Assembly (NCBI RefSeq): GCF_011516755.1
Contig: NZ_WOSY01000006.1
Coordinates: forward strand, 124,001 to 188,000
DNA: 64,000 nt
From: Acetobacter conturbans
GTDB lineage: Bacteria > Pseudomonadota > Alphaproteobacteria > Acetobacterales > Acetobacteraceae
Direction of reading: 5' to 3'
The position numbers were made by a program, and so were the translations under genes. How positions within the stretch are numbered: the stretch's first letter is position 1; each line of letters starts with the position of its first letter. Under the pieces are notes generated by a model. The model searched no databases, was not told where the DNA came from, and saw only the letters and a program-made list of their open reading frames with translations. Positions 28,407 through 39,796 of the stretch are shown here, piece after piece.

Positions 28407-29020
28407 TTGCCTCGCTTGCCGGACTGCTGGCTCAGGTCGAAACCGATCGCTGCGTGATCGATGTGAATGGCGTGGGATATCTTGTCTTCGCCTCGACGCG
28501 AACGCTTTCGGCGCTTCCTCAGCCTCCCGAACTGGCGAAAGTGCTGGTGGAAACCGTGGTGCGCGAGGACGCAATCCTTCTGTACGGTTTCGCCTCCGCC
28601 GCCGAGCGCGAATGGTTTCGCACACTCACCGCCATTCAGGGAGTCGGCGCGAAAGTGGCACTGGGACTGCTTTCCACCCTGTCGCCGTCCGAACTGATCG
28701 CCGCCATAGCCAGTGGCGACAAGGCGAGTCTCACACGGGCCCCCGGTGTCGGTGGTCGGCTGGCGGATCGCCTCCTCACCGAGTTGCGTGCGAAAGCCGC
28801 GAAAATGCCTGCCGGAGGTGGTGGTACGGCGACTGCGGCCATCATCGCACAGGGTGATGCGGCGGGCAGCGTGGAAACCGATGCGCTGCTGGCTCTTGCC
28901 GGTCTTGGTTTCAGGCGTATCGAGGCATGGCCGATCGTAACGCGTCTGATTGCGGAAAAGGGGAAGGATGTGACGCTGGACGTCGTCATCCGTGAATCCC
29001 TCAGGGAACTGGCGAAATGA
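28403..29020 (+). CDS. ruvA: Holliday junction branch migration protein RuvA
   Basis: 205-aa junction-binding subunit. OB domain ([29 protein letters not shown]), tandem helix-hairpin-helix ([17 protein letters not shown] and [17 protein letters not shown]), and a C-terminal RuvB-binding domain ([17 protein letters not shown]). Coupled to ruvC and ruvB by 4-bp overlaps. Confidence 0.98.
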   Translation: MIASLAGLLAQVETDRCVIDVNGVGYLVFASTRTLSALPQPPELAKVLVETVVREDAILLYGFASAAEREWFRTLTAIQGVGAKVALGLLSTLSPSELIAAIASGDKASLTRAPGVGGRLADRLLTELRAKAAKMPAGGGGTATAAIIAQGDAAGSVETDALLALAGLGFRRIEAWPIVTRLIAEKGKDVTLDVVIRESLRELAK

Positions 29021-30084
29021 ACGACCGGACCGTCGATCCGATCCGTTCGGAAGAAGATATCGGTGAAGCCGGTCTCCGTCCCCAGACTCTCTCCGACTTT
29101 ACCGGCCAGAAAACCAGCCGCGAAAATCTGGCGATCTTCATTGAAGCCGCCCGCAATCGCGGGGAAGCGCTCGATCACGTCCTGCTGCATGGACCGCCGG
29201 GACTGGGAAAGACCACTCTGGCGCAGATCGTTTCGCGTGAACTGGGCGTCGGGTTTCGTGCAACATCCGGTCCGGTCATTCAGCGGTCAGGGGATCTGGC
29301 GGCCATTCTCACCAATCTTCAGCCGCGCGACGTGCTGTTCATTGATGAAATCCACCGCCTGCAGCCAGCTATTGAGGAAATTCTCTATCCCGCCATGGAG
29401 GATTTCCAGCTCGATCTGATCATCGGAGAGGGGCCGGCGGCGCGTTCCGTGCGTATCGACCTCGCGCCGTTCACGCTGGTTGCCGCGACGACACGCGCGG
29501 GCCTGCTGGCCACGCCGTTGCGCGACCGGTTCGGTATCCCCCTGCGGCTGGTGTTTTACACGCCGGACGAACTGCGGCTGATCGTGGCGCGTGGTGCGCG
29601 GAAGCTGGGTTTCGCCCTGACCGATGCCGGTGCCATGGAAATCGCACGCCGGTCACGGGGCACGCCACGTATCGCAGGGCGGCTCTTGCGGCGGGTGAGG
29701 GACTTCTCTTCCGTGGGCAACACCAGTGATGAACCAGTCGGTGCCGAGCTTGCGGATGCAGCCCTGAACCGACTGGAAGTGGACGGTCTCGGGCTGGATG
29801 CGATGGATCGGCGTTATCTCCGCCGTATCGCGGAGTATCACAACGGCGGCCCGGTCGGTGTTGAGACGCTTGCCGCCGCTCTTGCGGAGGCGCGCGACAC
29901 ACTGGAAGACGTGATCGAGCCTTACCTGATTCAGGAAGGGCTGGTACTCCGCACAAGCCGTGGCCGTGTTCTCGGGGAGCGAGGCTGGCGACATCTTGGC
30001 CTGACGCCGCCTGCCTCTTTGCAGGTGGCTCAGTTCGATCTTCTCACTGACGATGACAACGACGAGGGAGGGTTTGGCGAATGA
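29017..30084 (+). CDS. ruvB: Holliday junction branch migration ATPase RuvB
   Basis: 355-aa AAA+ motor. Starts with the family pattern [12 protein letters not shown]; Walker [12 protein letters not shown], Walker [10 protein letters not shown], sensor region [10 protein letters not shown], arginine finger PLRDRFGI, and the winged-helix C-terminus ([24 protein letters not shown]). The stop overlaps the ybgC start. Confidence 0.98.
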   Translation: MNDRTVDPIRSEEDIGEAGLRPQTLSDFTGQKTSRENLAIFIEAARNRGEALDHVLLHGPPGLGKTTLAQIVSRELGVGFRATSGPVIQRSGDLAAILTNLQPRDVLFIDEIHRLQPAIEEILYPAMEDFQLDLIIGEGPAARSVRIDLAPFTLVAATTRAGLLATPLRDRFGIPLRLVFYTPDELRLIVARGARKLGFALTDAGAMEIARRSRGTPRIAGRLLRRVRDFSSVGNTSDEPVGAELADAALNRLEVDGLGLDAMDRRYLRRIAEYHNGGPVGVETLAAALAEARDTLEDVIEPYLIQEGLVLRTSRGRVLGERGWRHLGLTPPASLQVAQFDLLTDDDNDEGGFGE

Positions 30085-30488
30085 CCACCCATACCATCGA
30101 TTTCCGGGTGTATTACGAAGACACCGACGCGGGTGGAGTGGTTTATCACGCTCGTTATCTTGCCTTCGCCGAGCGTGCGCGTACGGAAGCGATCCGCGCT
30201 GAAGGCATGCCGGCCATCGATCTTTTGAATGATTACGGGCTTGTGTTCGTCGTCAGGAACGCCAGCCTTGATTATCGCAATCCCTTGCGGCTCGACGATA
30301 TCTTTTCCGTAAGGACACGCCTAACGGCTCAGGGGGCGGCGAGCTGCGAGCTTCTGCAGGAATTTCTGCGGGATGGTGAGTTGTGCGCGCATGCGGATGT
30401 GCGGCTGGCGTGTATCCGGACCGCCGACGGACGACCTGCCCGATTTCCGCCACCGTGGCGTGATCTTCTCAAGAGGCTTGAAGGGTAA
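30081..30488 (+). CDS. ybgC: Acyl-CoA thioesterase YbgC (Tol-Pal associated)
   Basis: 135-aa hotdog-fold thioesterase. Typical YbgC/4HBT opening [32 protein letters not shown] with the catalytic Asp. It bridges ruvB (ATGA overlap) and tolQ, the usual position ahead of the tol genes. Probably acts on acyl-CoA or acyl-ACP in phospholipid metabolism. Confidence 0.95.
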   Translation: MTTHTIDFRVYYEDTDAGGVVYHARYLAFAERARTEAIRAEGMPAIDLLNDYGLVFVVRNASLDYRNPLRLDDIFSVRTRLTAQGAASCELLQEFLRDGELCAHADVRLACIRTADGRPARFPPPWRDLLKRLEG

Positions 30489-30649
30489 CGATCGGTGACG
30501 TGAAGGTCTCTTCTTCTTTTTTCAGGAAGCCAGTAATGAACGCCACACGATTTGACTGTCTGCCGAGTCGGGTGCGCTGTGTTTCTCTTGAGAGCAGCAA
30601 GCGGCCGTAAGGCGACGGAAAAACAGGTCTGCAAGGACAGGAGGCGTTT

Positions 30650-31372
30650 TTGGATCAAGCGGTAGACGCAGCAACTCTCGGTGCGGCTGCGGGCGGCGGA
30701 AGCTTGTCGTTGTGGGGCCTGTTTTTACAGGCATCGGTCGTCGTCAAACTTGTGATGATCGGACTGATCGGATGCAGCATCTGGGTCTGGGCCATCATCT
30801 TCGACAAGATCGTGACGCTGCGCCGTGTGGAACGGCAGGCGACTGCCTTCGAGGATAAGTTCTGGTCAGGTGGCAGTCTCGACGATCTCTATGAGAGCGA
30901 AGGGGCAAAACCTACGCATCCAATGGCGGCCGTCTTCGGTGCGGCTATGGGTGAATGGCGTCGTTCCTCGCGTATTCCGGGTGTCGATCTCGTTCATGGC
31001 GGTGTGCAGGAGCGCGTCGACAGGGCGATGTCCATCACCATCACCCGCGAGATGGAGCGTCTCGAACGCTGGATGATCTTCATTGCAACTATTGGCCCGG
31101 TTGCGCCGTTCATCGGTCTTTTCGGAACGGTGTGGGGCATCATGCACTCCTTCAGCTCGATCGCCGCGATGCACAACACCAACCTGAGTGTTGTCGCGCC
31201 AGGCATTTCCGAGGCGCTTTTCGCCACGGCCATTGGTCTCGTGACCGCAATTCCGGCCGTGATCGGATATAACGTCATCAGCAATTCTCTCGCGCATTTC
31301 CAGGATCGTCTGGATGGGTTCGGGACCGAGTTCGCTGCGATCCTGTCCCGTCAGTCCGAGGAAAGGGCGTAA
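30650..31372 (+). CDS. tolQ: TolQ, proton-channel subunit of the Tol-Pal motor
   Basis: 240-aa inner-membrane protein related to ExbB/MotA. First TM at SVVVKLVMIGLIGCSIWVWAIIF; the later pair includes TIGPVAPFIGLFGTVWGIMHSF and EALFATAIGLVTAIPAVIGYN, the conserved proton-path helices. The start is TTG at 30650, set by AGGAGG five nucleotides upstream; no better ATG precedes the first helix. First of tolQRAB. Confidence 0.95.
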   Translation: MDQAVDAATLGAAAGGGSLSLWGLFLQASVVVKLVMIGLIGCSIWVWAIIFDKIVTLRRVERQATAFEDKFWSGGSLDDLYESEGAKPTHPMAAVFGAAMGEWRRSSRIPGVDLVHGGVQERVDRAMSITITREMERLERWMIFIATIGPVAPFIGLFGTVWGIMHSFSSIAAMHNTNLSVVAPGISEALFATAIGLVTAIPAVIGYNVISNSLAHFQDRLDGFGTEFAAILSRQSEERA

Positions 31373-31375
31373 GTC

Positions 31376-31822
31376 ATGGGCGTCTCGCTCGGAGGAGGAG
31401 GCAGGCGGGGTCCGCGCCGTCGCGGACGCCCGATGTCGGACATCAACGTCACACCGCTTGTCGATGTGATGCTGGTGCTGCTGATCATTTTCATGGTGAC
31501 GTCGCCGATGATGACCAGTGGCGTGAATGTCGACCTGCCCAAGACCGACGCCAAACCTGTCAACACGGACACCAAACCGATCACCGTGTCGATCAAGTCG
31601 GATGGCTCGATCTATCTCGGGGATAACCCCGTCTCGGCGAACGATCTGGTTTCCGAACTCAAGGCTGCGGCGCAGAACGATCCGGAGCACCGAATTTTCG
31701 TTCGTGGCGATGCCCACATCGACTATGGCAAAGTCATGCAGGTCATGGGTGAGATCACGGCAGGCGGTTTCACGCATGTCGCGCTGCTGGCTCAGCAACC
31801 CGCCGCTGCTGCGGGACAATGA
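31376..31822 (+). CDS. tolR: TolR, proton-channel subunit of the Tol-Pal motor
   Basis: 148-aa protein with one TM helix. The signature MSDINVTPLVDVMLVLLIIFMVTSPMM contains the conserved membrane Asp. The N-terminus is very basic and Gly-rich (GGGGRRGPRRRGR), and the periplasmic domain resembles ExbD/TolR. Starts 3 bp after tolQ. Confidence 0.95.
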   Translation: MGVSLGGGGRRGPRRRGRPMSDINVTPLVDVMLVLLIIFMVTSPMMTSGVNVDLPKTDAKPVNTDTKPITVSIKSDGSIYLGDNPVSANDLVSELKAAAQNDPEHRIFVRGDAHIDYGKVMQVMGEITAGGFTHVALLAQQPAAAAGQ

Positions 31823-31934
31823 GGCGTTCCGTGATGGTTGCGGTCCTTTCTTCCCTTCTTTCTCCGCTTCGGTGCTGTGGTCGCGTAAACGCGGCTGACA
31901 GTATCCGTGCGTGATTTCAGGAGTCTGACACTCC

Positions 31935-32981
31935 ATGGTTCGGCCTCGCCGTTCCGAAACAATTCTCATGCGTCGCTCGACCATTGCGTCGGGCGTGGTG
32001 CATTTCCTGATTCTCTCGGTCATGCTGCTGGCTATTCCTAAGTCGAAGCCGCCGGAGGAACCCAAGGAACAGCCGCCCATCGAAATGCAGTTCGAGGGCG
32101 CAAGCAGCGATTCCGGTGCTCCGGCGAAGTCCGACACACCTTCGGAAAAACCGACGCAGGCGCCTGCTCCGGAAAAGGTAGAGGCACCTCCCACGCCGAC
32201 ACCGCCCAAACCGCTGCCGCCCGAAGAGACGCCCCCACCGCCGCCTCCGCCGCAGCCAGTTCCGCCTCCGCCCCCGAGCGAAGCGCCACCGTTGCCGGAT
32301 ACCCCGATCCCACCCAAGGTCGAGGAACCGTCACCGGATGCGGAACCGACGCCACCCACCAAGGCCGCGAAGCCGACACCTTCGACCGTGCAGGCTCCAC
32401 CGTCGCTTCAGGCGCCGCTTGAGAAATCGTCGGCTGTGGCTGCCCCGTCACCAATGGCGCAGCCGACGGACACGCTGCCGGACACGCCGCTGCCGTCCCA
32501 CATCACGCAGCCGAATGCGACCAAGAACGCCACGCCGGACACGCATTCCCTGCTGGAGACCCTGGATTCCTTCCGGTCGGATTCCAGTCAGACCCATGCG
32601 CCTAAAGCACAGGCCAATCCCCGTCAGGGGGGCGCACCGGGCGGTGGTGGCTCGAAGAACGGCGATATCACCGGCAAAATGAGCGCGGGCGATCAGCGTG
32701 CAATCGGTGGTGAAGTGCGGCGTTGCTACACGGAAGACACTGCGGCCAAGGACTATGCGAGCTTTGTTGCGCATCTTGTCGTGACCGTGGATGCCGCCGG
32801 CGAAGCGCGCATGGTGACATTTGCTCCGGAAACACAGGCCCGGATGAACAGTGATTCGTCTTATCGTGCGCTGGCCGAGCGCGCGCGGGCCGCGGTACTC
32901 AGCCCGACCTGTTCCAAACTGCCTATCCCGAAGAACCTGCTGGGCCAGACACAGACGCTGAAATTCGTCTTCAGGCCGTAA
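31935..32981 (+). CDS. tolA: TolA, periplasm-spanning Tol-Pal protein (proline-rich)
   Basis: 348 aa. One N-terminal TM helix (VVHFLILSVMLLAIP), a long proline-rich linker about residues 36-170 (PPPPPPPQPVPPPPPSEAPP), and a globular C-terminal domain with two cysteines (VRRCYTED and SPTCSKLPIP) resembling the TolA/TonB C-terminal fold. E. coli TolA uses an Ala/Lys helix instead of a proline-rich linker, so the reach across the periplasm is built differently. AGGAG precedes the ATG. Confidence 0.88.
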   Translation: MVRPRRSETILMRRSTIASGVVHFLILSVMLLAIPKSKPPEEPKEQPPIEMQFEGASSDSGAPAKSDTPSEKPTQAPAPEKVEAPPTPTPPKPLPPEETPPPPPPPQPVPPPPPSEAPPLPDTPIPPKVEEPSPDAEPTPPTKAAKPTPSTVQAPPSLQAPLEKSSAVAAPSPMAQPTDTLPDTPLPSHITQPNATKNATPDTHSLLETLDSFRSDSSQTHAPKAQANPRQGGAPGGGGSKNGDITGKMSAGDQRAIGGEVRRCYTEDTAAKDYASFVAHLVVTVDAAGEARMVTFAPETQARMNSDSSYRALAERARAAVLSPTCSKLPIPKNLLGQTQTLKFVFRP

Positions 32982-33007
32982 TCGCAGGAGAGAGAGGACA
33001 CACGACG

Positions 33008-34372
33008 ATGGTTTCGACTCGCGACAGCTATATCAGGGACCGTGAAGCTGAGACGCTTGCGGATATGTTCGGTGCGAACGGCCTTCGCCGCCGCTCGGTT
33101 CTGGGGGGCGGTCTTCTGGCCGGGGCGGGATTTGCCGGTCTCACCGCCACGTCGCTTTCGGCGCATGCTGCCGATGCTCCTGCTGCGGAAATTACGGTCG
33201 ATCAGGCCCGCACCGACCCGATTCCGATCGTCATCCCATCATTCGGGCCGGGTGTGGGCGAGCAGATCACGCAGGTTCTGACGAACGATCTTTCCAATAC
33301 GGGCCTGTTCAAGGTCATTCCGGGTTCTGCGGTTTCCGGCACGCCGGATTTCGGTCCTTACAAGGCAATGGGTGCCCGCGCCGCTGTAACCGGGGGCTTT
33401 TCCGGAAGCGGCAGCGTGCGTGTCGAGTTCCGTTTATGGGACGTCCTGACGCAGCAGCAGATTCAGGGGACCGCCTACACGACCAATTCGGCCAACTGGC
33501 GTCGGATCGCGCACATCATTGGTGATGTGATCTATCAGAGAATGCTGGGCGAGAAGGGATATTTCGATACCCGTATCGGCTTCATTTCGCGCTCCGGCTC
33601 TATTCATAAGCCGCGCATGCGGCTGGCTGTGATGGATCAGGATGGCGCGAACTGTCGCATGCTGAGCAGTACGCAGACCAAGCTTCCCGCCTTCAGTCCG
33701 GTGCGCGATCAGATTGCATTCCTGTCTTACGCATCGGCTGTGCCCCGTATTTATCTTTTCGATCTGGCCAGTGGTCATCAGCGGATCATTGGAGACTTCA
33801 ACGGCGTGCCACTGGGGCCGCATTATTCGCCTGATGGCAATTCCCTTGTGGTGCCGGTTGCGAAGGGCAGTGGCACGGAGCTTTATTCCGTCAATATTGC
33901 ATCCGGTGCTAAGCGGCAGATCACGTCGAGTGGCGGCGCGATCAATGTGAGCCCCAGCTTCAGTCCCGACGGCTCCCAGATCGTATTCAACTCGGACCGG
34001 GGTGGTTCACCGGCACTCTATATCATGAGCGCCGGTGGCGGAGCGGCCCGTCGTCTGTCCTACGGGCAGGGGAATTATGGCGACTCCGTCTGGTCTCCGC
34101 GCGGCGATCTGATCGGTTTCACCCGCATTTCCGGTGGGCAGTTCTCGCTGGGTGTGATGAATCCGGATGGAACCGGCGAACGCATCATGACGCAGGGCTA
34201 TACGGTTGAGTCACCGAGCTTTTGCCCGAACGGGCGTGTTCTTGCCTTTTCCCGCAGTGCAGCGGGTGCCAGTGGTGCTATTCACACCATCGATATTACG
34301 GGTTTTCATGAGCGCGCCATTCCCACGCCGGAAGGTGCATCCAGCCCGACCTGGTCGCCGCTGAATGTGTAA
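33008..34372 (+). CDS. tolB: TolB, periplasmic beta-propeller protein
   Basis: 454-aa protein of the Tol-Pal system that binds Pal. After the signal comes the TolB N-terminal domain (IPIVIPSFGPGVGEQITQVLTNDLSNTGLFKVI), then propeller repeats such as PSFSPDGSQIVFNSDRGGSPALYIMSAGGG. The signal contains consecutive arginines before the hydrophobic stretch (LRRRSVLGGGLLAGAGFAG), a twin-arginine-like pattern. The start is supported by GGAGAGAGAGGA. Confidence 0.95.
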   Translation: MVSTRDSYIRDREAETLADMFGANGLRRRSVLGGGLLAGAGFAGLTATSLSAHAADAPAAEITVDQARTDPIPIVIPSFGPGVGEQITQVLTNDLSNTGLFKVIPGSAVSGTPDFGPYKAMGARAAVTGGFSGSGSVRVEFRLWDVLTQQQIQGTAYTTNSANWRRIAHIIGDVIYQRMLGEKGYFDTRIGFISRSGSIHKPRMRLAVMDQDGANCRMLSSTQTKLPAFSPVRDQIAFLSYASAVPRIYLFDLASGHQRIIGDFNGVPLGPHYSPDGNSLVVPVAKGSGTELYSVNIASGAKRQITSSGGAINVSPSFSPDGSQIVFNSDRGGSPALYIMSAGGGAARRLSYGQGNYGDSVWSPRGDLIGFTRISGGQFSLGVMNPDGTGERIMTQGYTVESPSFCPNGRVLAFSRSAAGASGAIHTIDITGFHERAIPTPEGASSPTWSPLNV

Positions 34373-34504
34373 GTAACAATTTGTTTTACTGTAGTCGGCC
34401 GATTTTTGAAGGTAAGCTCAAATAACAACACAGGTAAGCACGACAAAATTCTTGACGTGTTCTCTGTGATGTGGCTTACGGGTGCTTAATCTCCGGGCTA
34501 GGTT

Positions 34505-34529
34505 GCCTTAACCTTTGGCGGGTTAAGGC
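34505..34529 (+). promoter_or_regulatory. Hairpin in the pal upstream region
   Basis: A perfect 9-bp inverted repeat (GCCTTAACC / GGTTAAGGC) with a 7-nt loop lies 90-115 bp before pal, without a T run. A possible -35 (TTGACG, near 34453) lies upstream. It may be an operator or a 5'-UTR structure giving pal its own control; function not shown. A short ORF (34548-34604) follows it. Confidence 0.3.
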
Positions 34530-34620
34530 GGCTAAATACCGGAGGCTATGAAAACTGGCCTGTTTCCACATAACCCTTCCTTTTATGTTCCTTTATGGAA
34601 CTGATCTCAGGATCAAGAAA

Positions 34621-35100
34621 ATGAGACTGAAACTTCTTGGTGCGCTCGGTGTAGCCGTCGTTCTGGCTGGCTGCTCCAATGACCATGCCAATACTGGCGC
34701 TGCTACCGGTACAGGTGCTGCTGTCCAGCCGAGCGGCCCGGTTCCCGGAAGCGAGGCCGATCTCGTAGCCAACGTTGGTGACCGCGTATTCTTTGCTCTC
34801 AACCAGACCGGCCTTTCCGGCGATGCGAAAGCAACGCTCGACAAGCAGGCTGACTGGCTTGCGAAATATCCGCAGGTTTCCGTTCAGATCGCTGGCAACT
34901 GCGATGATCGTGGCACCGAGGAATACAACATGGCTCTCGGCCAGCGTCGTGCGAACGCCGCTCGCGATTATCTCGTCGCGAAGGGCTCTTCCAGCTCCCG
35001 CATGACGACGATTTCCAACGGCAAGGACAGCCCGACCGCGACAGGCGAGGGTGAAGACGTCTGGGCTCAGAACCGTAACGCCATCACGTCCGTTCAGTAA
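34621..35100 (+). CDS. pal: Pal, peptidoglycan-associated lipoprotein
   Basis: 159-aa outer-membrane lipoprotein. ATG 34621 opens MRLKLLGALGVAVVLAGC with lipobox LAGC; the frame extends to 34585 but that start would spoil the signal. The C-terminal OmpA-like domain binds peptidoglycan: IAGNCDDRGTEEYNMALGQRRANAARDYL. Separated from tolB by a 250-bp gap with its own possible promoter. Confidence 0.97.
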   Translation: MRLKLLGALGVAVVLAGCSNDHANTGAATGTGAAVQPSGPVPGSEADLVANVGDRVFFALNQTGLSGDAKATLDKQADWLAKYPQVSVQIAGNCDDRGTEEYNMALGQRRANAARDYLVAKGSSSSRMTTISNGKDSPTATGEGEDVWAQNRNAITSVQ

Positions 35101-35129
35101 TTCTGATCCGGACAGGGTGTTATAGAGTC

Positions 35130-35172
35130 AAAAAACCGGGTGGATGCCACGTGCATCCGCCCGGTTTTTCTT
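35130..35172 (+). terminator. Rho-independent terminator after pal
   Basis: Strong hairpin: ACCGGGTGGATGC / GCATCCGCCCGGT (one G-T pair) around a CACGT loop, with A-run before and TTTTTC after. It ends the tol-pal transcript; cpoB must then have its own promoter. Confidence 0.9.
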
Positions 35173-35416
35173 TGTGTGCCGCTTTTTGCTGCCGTTCGTG
35201 CAGGGTGCCCCATCCGCCACGGGATCGATATTTGACTGAACGTCCTGATCTGGATTGCCAGTGTTAGTCCACGGCGAAAGAAATAAGCGGGAAATTACCC
35301 GTAAACTGTTGTAATCGGATGCCCTCTTGATTCGTCAGCGGGCTGGCTTTCCATGCCGGGCCGTCACAGACAGGATCACAGGAACAACGTCAGGGAGTCG
35401 GCTGGTAGGCCGCGCA

Positions 35417-36304
35417 ATGCTTGTCATGACAGGATTTTCTCACCGTTTCCGGCTTTCGTCCCGAATGGCGCGCCTGATGGCCGTTTCCACTTTTCTGTCC
35501 CTCGGTTCGGTCCCGGCCTATGCGCAGGTATCCAGCCGGGAAGGAATCGCGCTTCAGGACCAGATCATGGAGCTGCGCCAGCAACTCTCGCAGGTACAGA
35601 GTTCGGGCGCTTCATCATCCGGTTCGTTGCCTGCTCCTGTTGCTCAGGGAAGCCAGACGTCCGGAGCCAGCGGAGATCTGGTCACGCAGTTGCTCGATCG
35701 CGTGAATACGCTTGAGTCGCAGCAACGGGATATGCGCGGCCAGCTCGACGAACTGACCAACCAGCTCAAGGAACAGAGCGCCTCACTGTCCAAGCAGATG
35801 GGTGATATGCAGTTTGCCATGCAGAATGGCGGTGCTGCTGCCGGAACGGCTGCTGCTGCCTCATCACACCACGAGGATGCCGCTGCCTCGCGGACCGAAA
35901 CCAGCGAGAAAGCCGCTGCGCAGACGCCGGAAGGTTATCTGAAAGCCGGGAATGCCGCGCTGCTGAAGCATGATTTCTCTGCGGCCCAGGAAAATGCCCA
36001 GTCGGCTGTGTCTCATGGGAAGGGCACAGCAAAAGTGGATGGTCAGTATCTTCTGGGACAATCCCTTGCAGGACAGAAGCAGTATCGCGATTCGGCGGTT
36101 GCCTATTACGATGCTTACAAGCTCTCGCCCAAGGGGCCCCGCGCGCCCTATTCGCTGCTTGGGGTCAGCGCGTCTCTTCTTGCTCTGGGCGACAAGAAGG
36201 CCGCTTGTCAGGCCATCGGGAAGCTGAAAACGGAATTTCCCAGCCCGACCGAGCGCGTGGCGAAGTCCACTGCTGTTTTCAGCAAACAGGGTGGATGCTC
36301 CTGA
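35417..36304 (+). CDS. cpoB: CpoB (YbgF), Tol-Pal associated periplasmic protein
   Basis: 295 aa from ATG 35417. Signal peptide ends VPAYAQ. Then an N-terminal coiled coil (LQDQIMELRQQLSQVQ and LEQ-type repeats near NTLESQQRDMRGQLDELTNQL), a low-complexity Ser/Ala linker, and TPR repeats (TPEGYLKAGNAALLKHDFSAAQENAQS and YLLGQSLAGQKQYRDSAVAYYDAYKLSP). It coordinates cell-wall synthesis with outer-membrane constriction in E. coli. The frame is open from 35327; ATG 35426 is another option. Confidence 0.88.
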   Translation: MLVMTGFSHRFRLSSRMARLMAVSTFLSLGSVPAYAQVSSREGIALQDQIMELRQQLSQVQSSGASSSGSLPAPVAQGSQTSGASGDLVTQLLDRVNTLESQQRDMRGQLDELTNQLKEQSASLSKQMGDMQFAMQNGGAAAGTAAAASSHHEDAAASRTETSEKAAAQTPEGYLKAGNAALLKHDFSAAQENAQSAVSHGKGTAKVDGQYLLGQSLAGQKQYRDSAVAYYDAYKLSPKGPRAPYSLLGVSASLLALGDKKAACQAIGKLKTEFPSPTERVAKSTAVFSKQGGCS

Positions 36305-36338
36305 TTTCGGCGTGTGAGTCCGGCACGTTCAATTCAGT

Positions 36339-37655
36339 ATGACGGGAAAAACAGGACGATCTCCTTTCGATCACGTTGAAACGGTGTCCGCGGATGCGTT
36401 CCGGGACATCATGGAGCGTCTCGGGCCGTGGATGCCTGATACGGACAATGTCCCTCCCGTCGCGCTTGCCGTGTCCGGCGGCGGGGATTCCATGGCTCTG
36501 GCCATGCTTGCATCCACATGGCGAAAGCACCTGGTCGCGTTTATCGTCGATCACGGTCTCAGACCGGAATTTGAACAGGAAGCAGCGACCGCAATGGAGA
36601 CGCTGCTCCATCTGGGTATCCCGGTGACAAGGCTCGCGGTGAAATCTTTGCCGTATGGGTCGGGCCTTGCCGATCGTGCCCGAAAAGCCCGTTACGCGGA
36701 ACTCATCGCTGCCTGTCGTCAGGTGGGAGCCGTTGATCTTCTGGTCGCTCATCAGGCTGACGATCAGGTGGAAACGGTCGCCATGAGACGGGAACGGGGG
36801 AGTGGGACCGGCCTTTCAGGCATGGCGGCGATCACGGAACTGGCCGATATCCGGATCGTCCGGCCTCTTCTTGGCTACTCGCGCGAGACGCTGCGTCACA
36901 CCCTGCGTCATGCCGGACTGCAATGGTGTGACGATCCGTCGAACCAGAATGAGCAAGCCGAACGTGTCCGGGTTCGAAAACACCTCGATTGCCCGGAGAA
37001 AAATGCCTTGTGGCAACTGGCCACGCAGGCTGCGGTCAGCCGAACCGCTTATGAAGATACGATGGCCGTCGATCTTGTGCAGGCTGGATGCCATATATCC
37101 TGCGGCTGGGTTGTGCTGGGCTCGGCCCTGCCATCCCCTGAGACACTGGCTGCACTTGTGCGCTGTATTGGTGGGCGCGATTATGCACCCTCTCTGGAAA
37201 GCATCAGGGAAATTTGCCTGAATGAAAAACAGGCCACAGTGGGTGGGGCACGTCTGATACGGCGCAAAAGTGAAGGTGAGCGGCCGGATCAGTGGCTGCT
37301 AGTGCGTGAGGCGGCCACGATACAGGACGCGCTGCCGGCTGATGATGGTGCGCTGTGGGACCGGCGTTTCCGGCTCCGCTGTAAACGTCCCTTGCCGAAC
37401 GGCTGTTTTATAGGTGCGGCCGGGACGGGAATCAGGCGACCAGAGCGTCAGGGGCTGCCAGCGGTGGTGACGGGGACGTTGCCTGCGCTCTGGAAAGACG
37501 GGGAGCGAATGTGCGTTCCACACCTTGGCCTTTACGCGGATGAAGCATTCAGGGATGTATCATTCGATTTTGTGCCGCCTTCTCCCGTGACGGCGGCGAA
37601 CCGCTGGATGAACATATATTTAACCTCGACGCCACTTCCATGCATGGATCAATGA
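36339..37655 (+). CDS. tilS: tRNA(Ile)-lysidine synthase TilS
   Basis: 438-aa enzyme that converts C34 of tRNA-Ile(CAU) to lysidine. PP-loop ATPase motif AVSGGGDSMALAMLA near residue 45, followed by IVDHGLRPE and the conserved LLVAHQADDQVETVAMRRERGSG. The C-terminal part is less conserved, normal for the family. In the usual position ahead of ftsH. Confidence 0.95.
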   Translation: MTGKTGRSPFDHVETVSADAFRDIMERLGPWMPDTDNVPPVALAVSGGGDSMALAMLASTWRKHLVAFIVDHGLRPEFEQEAATAMETLLHLGIPVTRLAVKSLPYGSGLADRARKARYAELIAACRQVGAVDLLVAHQADDQVETVAMRRERGSGTGLSGMAAITELADIRIVRPLLGYSRETLRHTLRHAGLQWCDDPSNQNEQAERVRVRKHLDCPEKNALWQLATQAAVSRTAYEDTMAVDLVQAGCHISCGWVVLGSALPSPETLAALVRCIGGRDYAPSLESIREICLNEKQATVGGARLIRRKSEGERPDQWLLVREAATIQDALPADDGALWDRRFRLRCKRPLPNGCFIGAAGTGIRRPERQGLPAVVTGTLPALWKDGERMCVPHLGLYADEAFRDVSFDFVPPSPVTAANRWMNIYLTSTPLPCMDQ

Positions 37656-37760
37656 GCCAATCTCTACAGGAAGAGGATTGCATTCGTAGCCTGAAACCGG
37701 TCTCATGAAGGCTGGCGAACGGAGCCGGGGCGCGCACAGGAACAATATGGAACAGATGTC

Positions 37761-39692
<1,932 letters not shown>

Positions 39693-39709
39693 AGGCCGCT
39701 TGAATGTGA

Positions 39710-39747
39710 AGAAAAAAGGCGAGGCACCATGTCCTCGCCTTTTTTCA
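39710..39747 (+). terminator. Rho-independent terminator after ftsH
   Basis: AAAAAAGGCGAGG / CCTCGCCTTTTTT palindrome around an ACCATGT loop, with T run. Positioned 20 bp after the ftsH stop. Confidence 0.9.
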
Positions 39748-39796
39748 TGCTCCGGCGTGAGACACTTCCAATTTCTTCAATGGCAGAGCTGATAAA

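Noticed and set aside
30866-32362. 498-aa minus-strand frame antisense to tolQ, tolR and tolA
   Set aside because: Glycine-rich, low-complexity sequence that mirrors the proline codons of TolA; the plus-strand proteins are clear family members, so this is a shadow.
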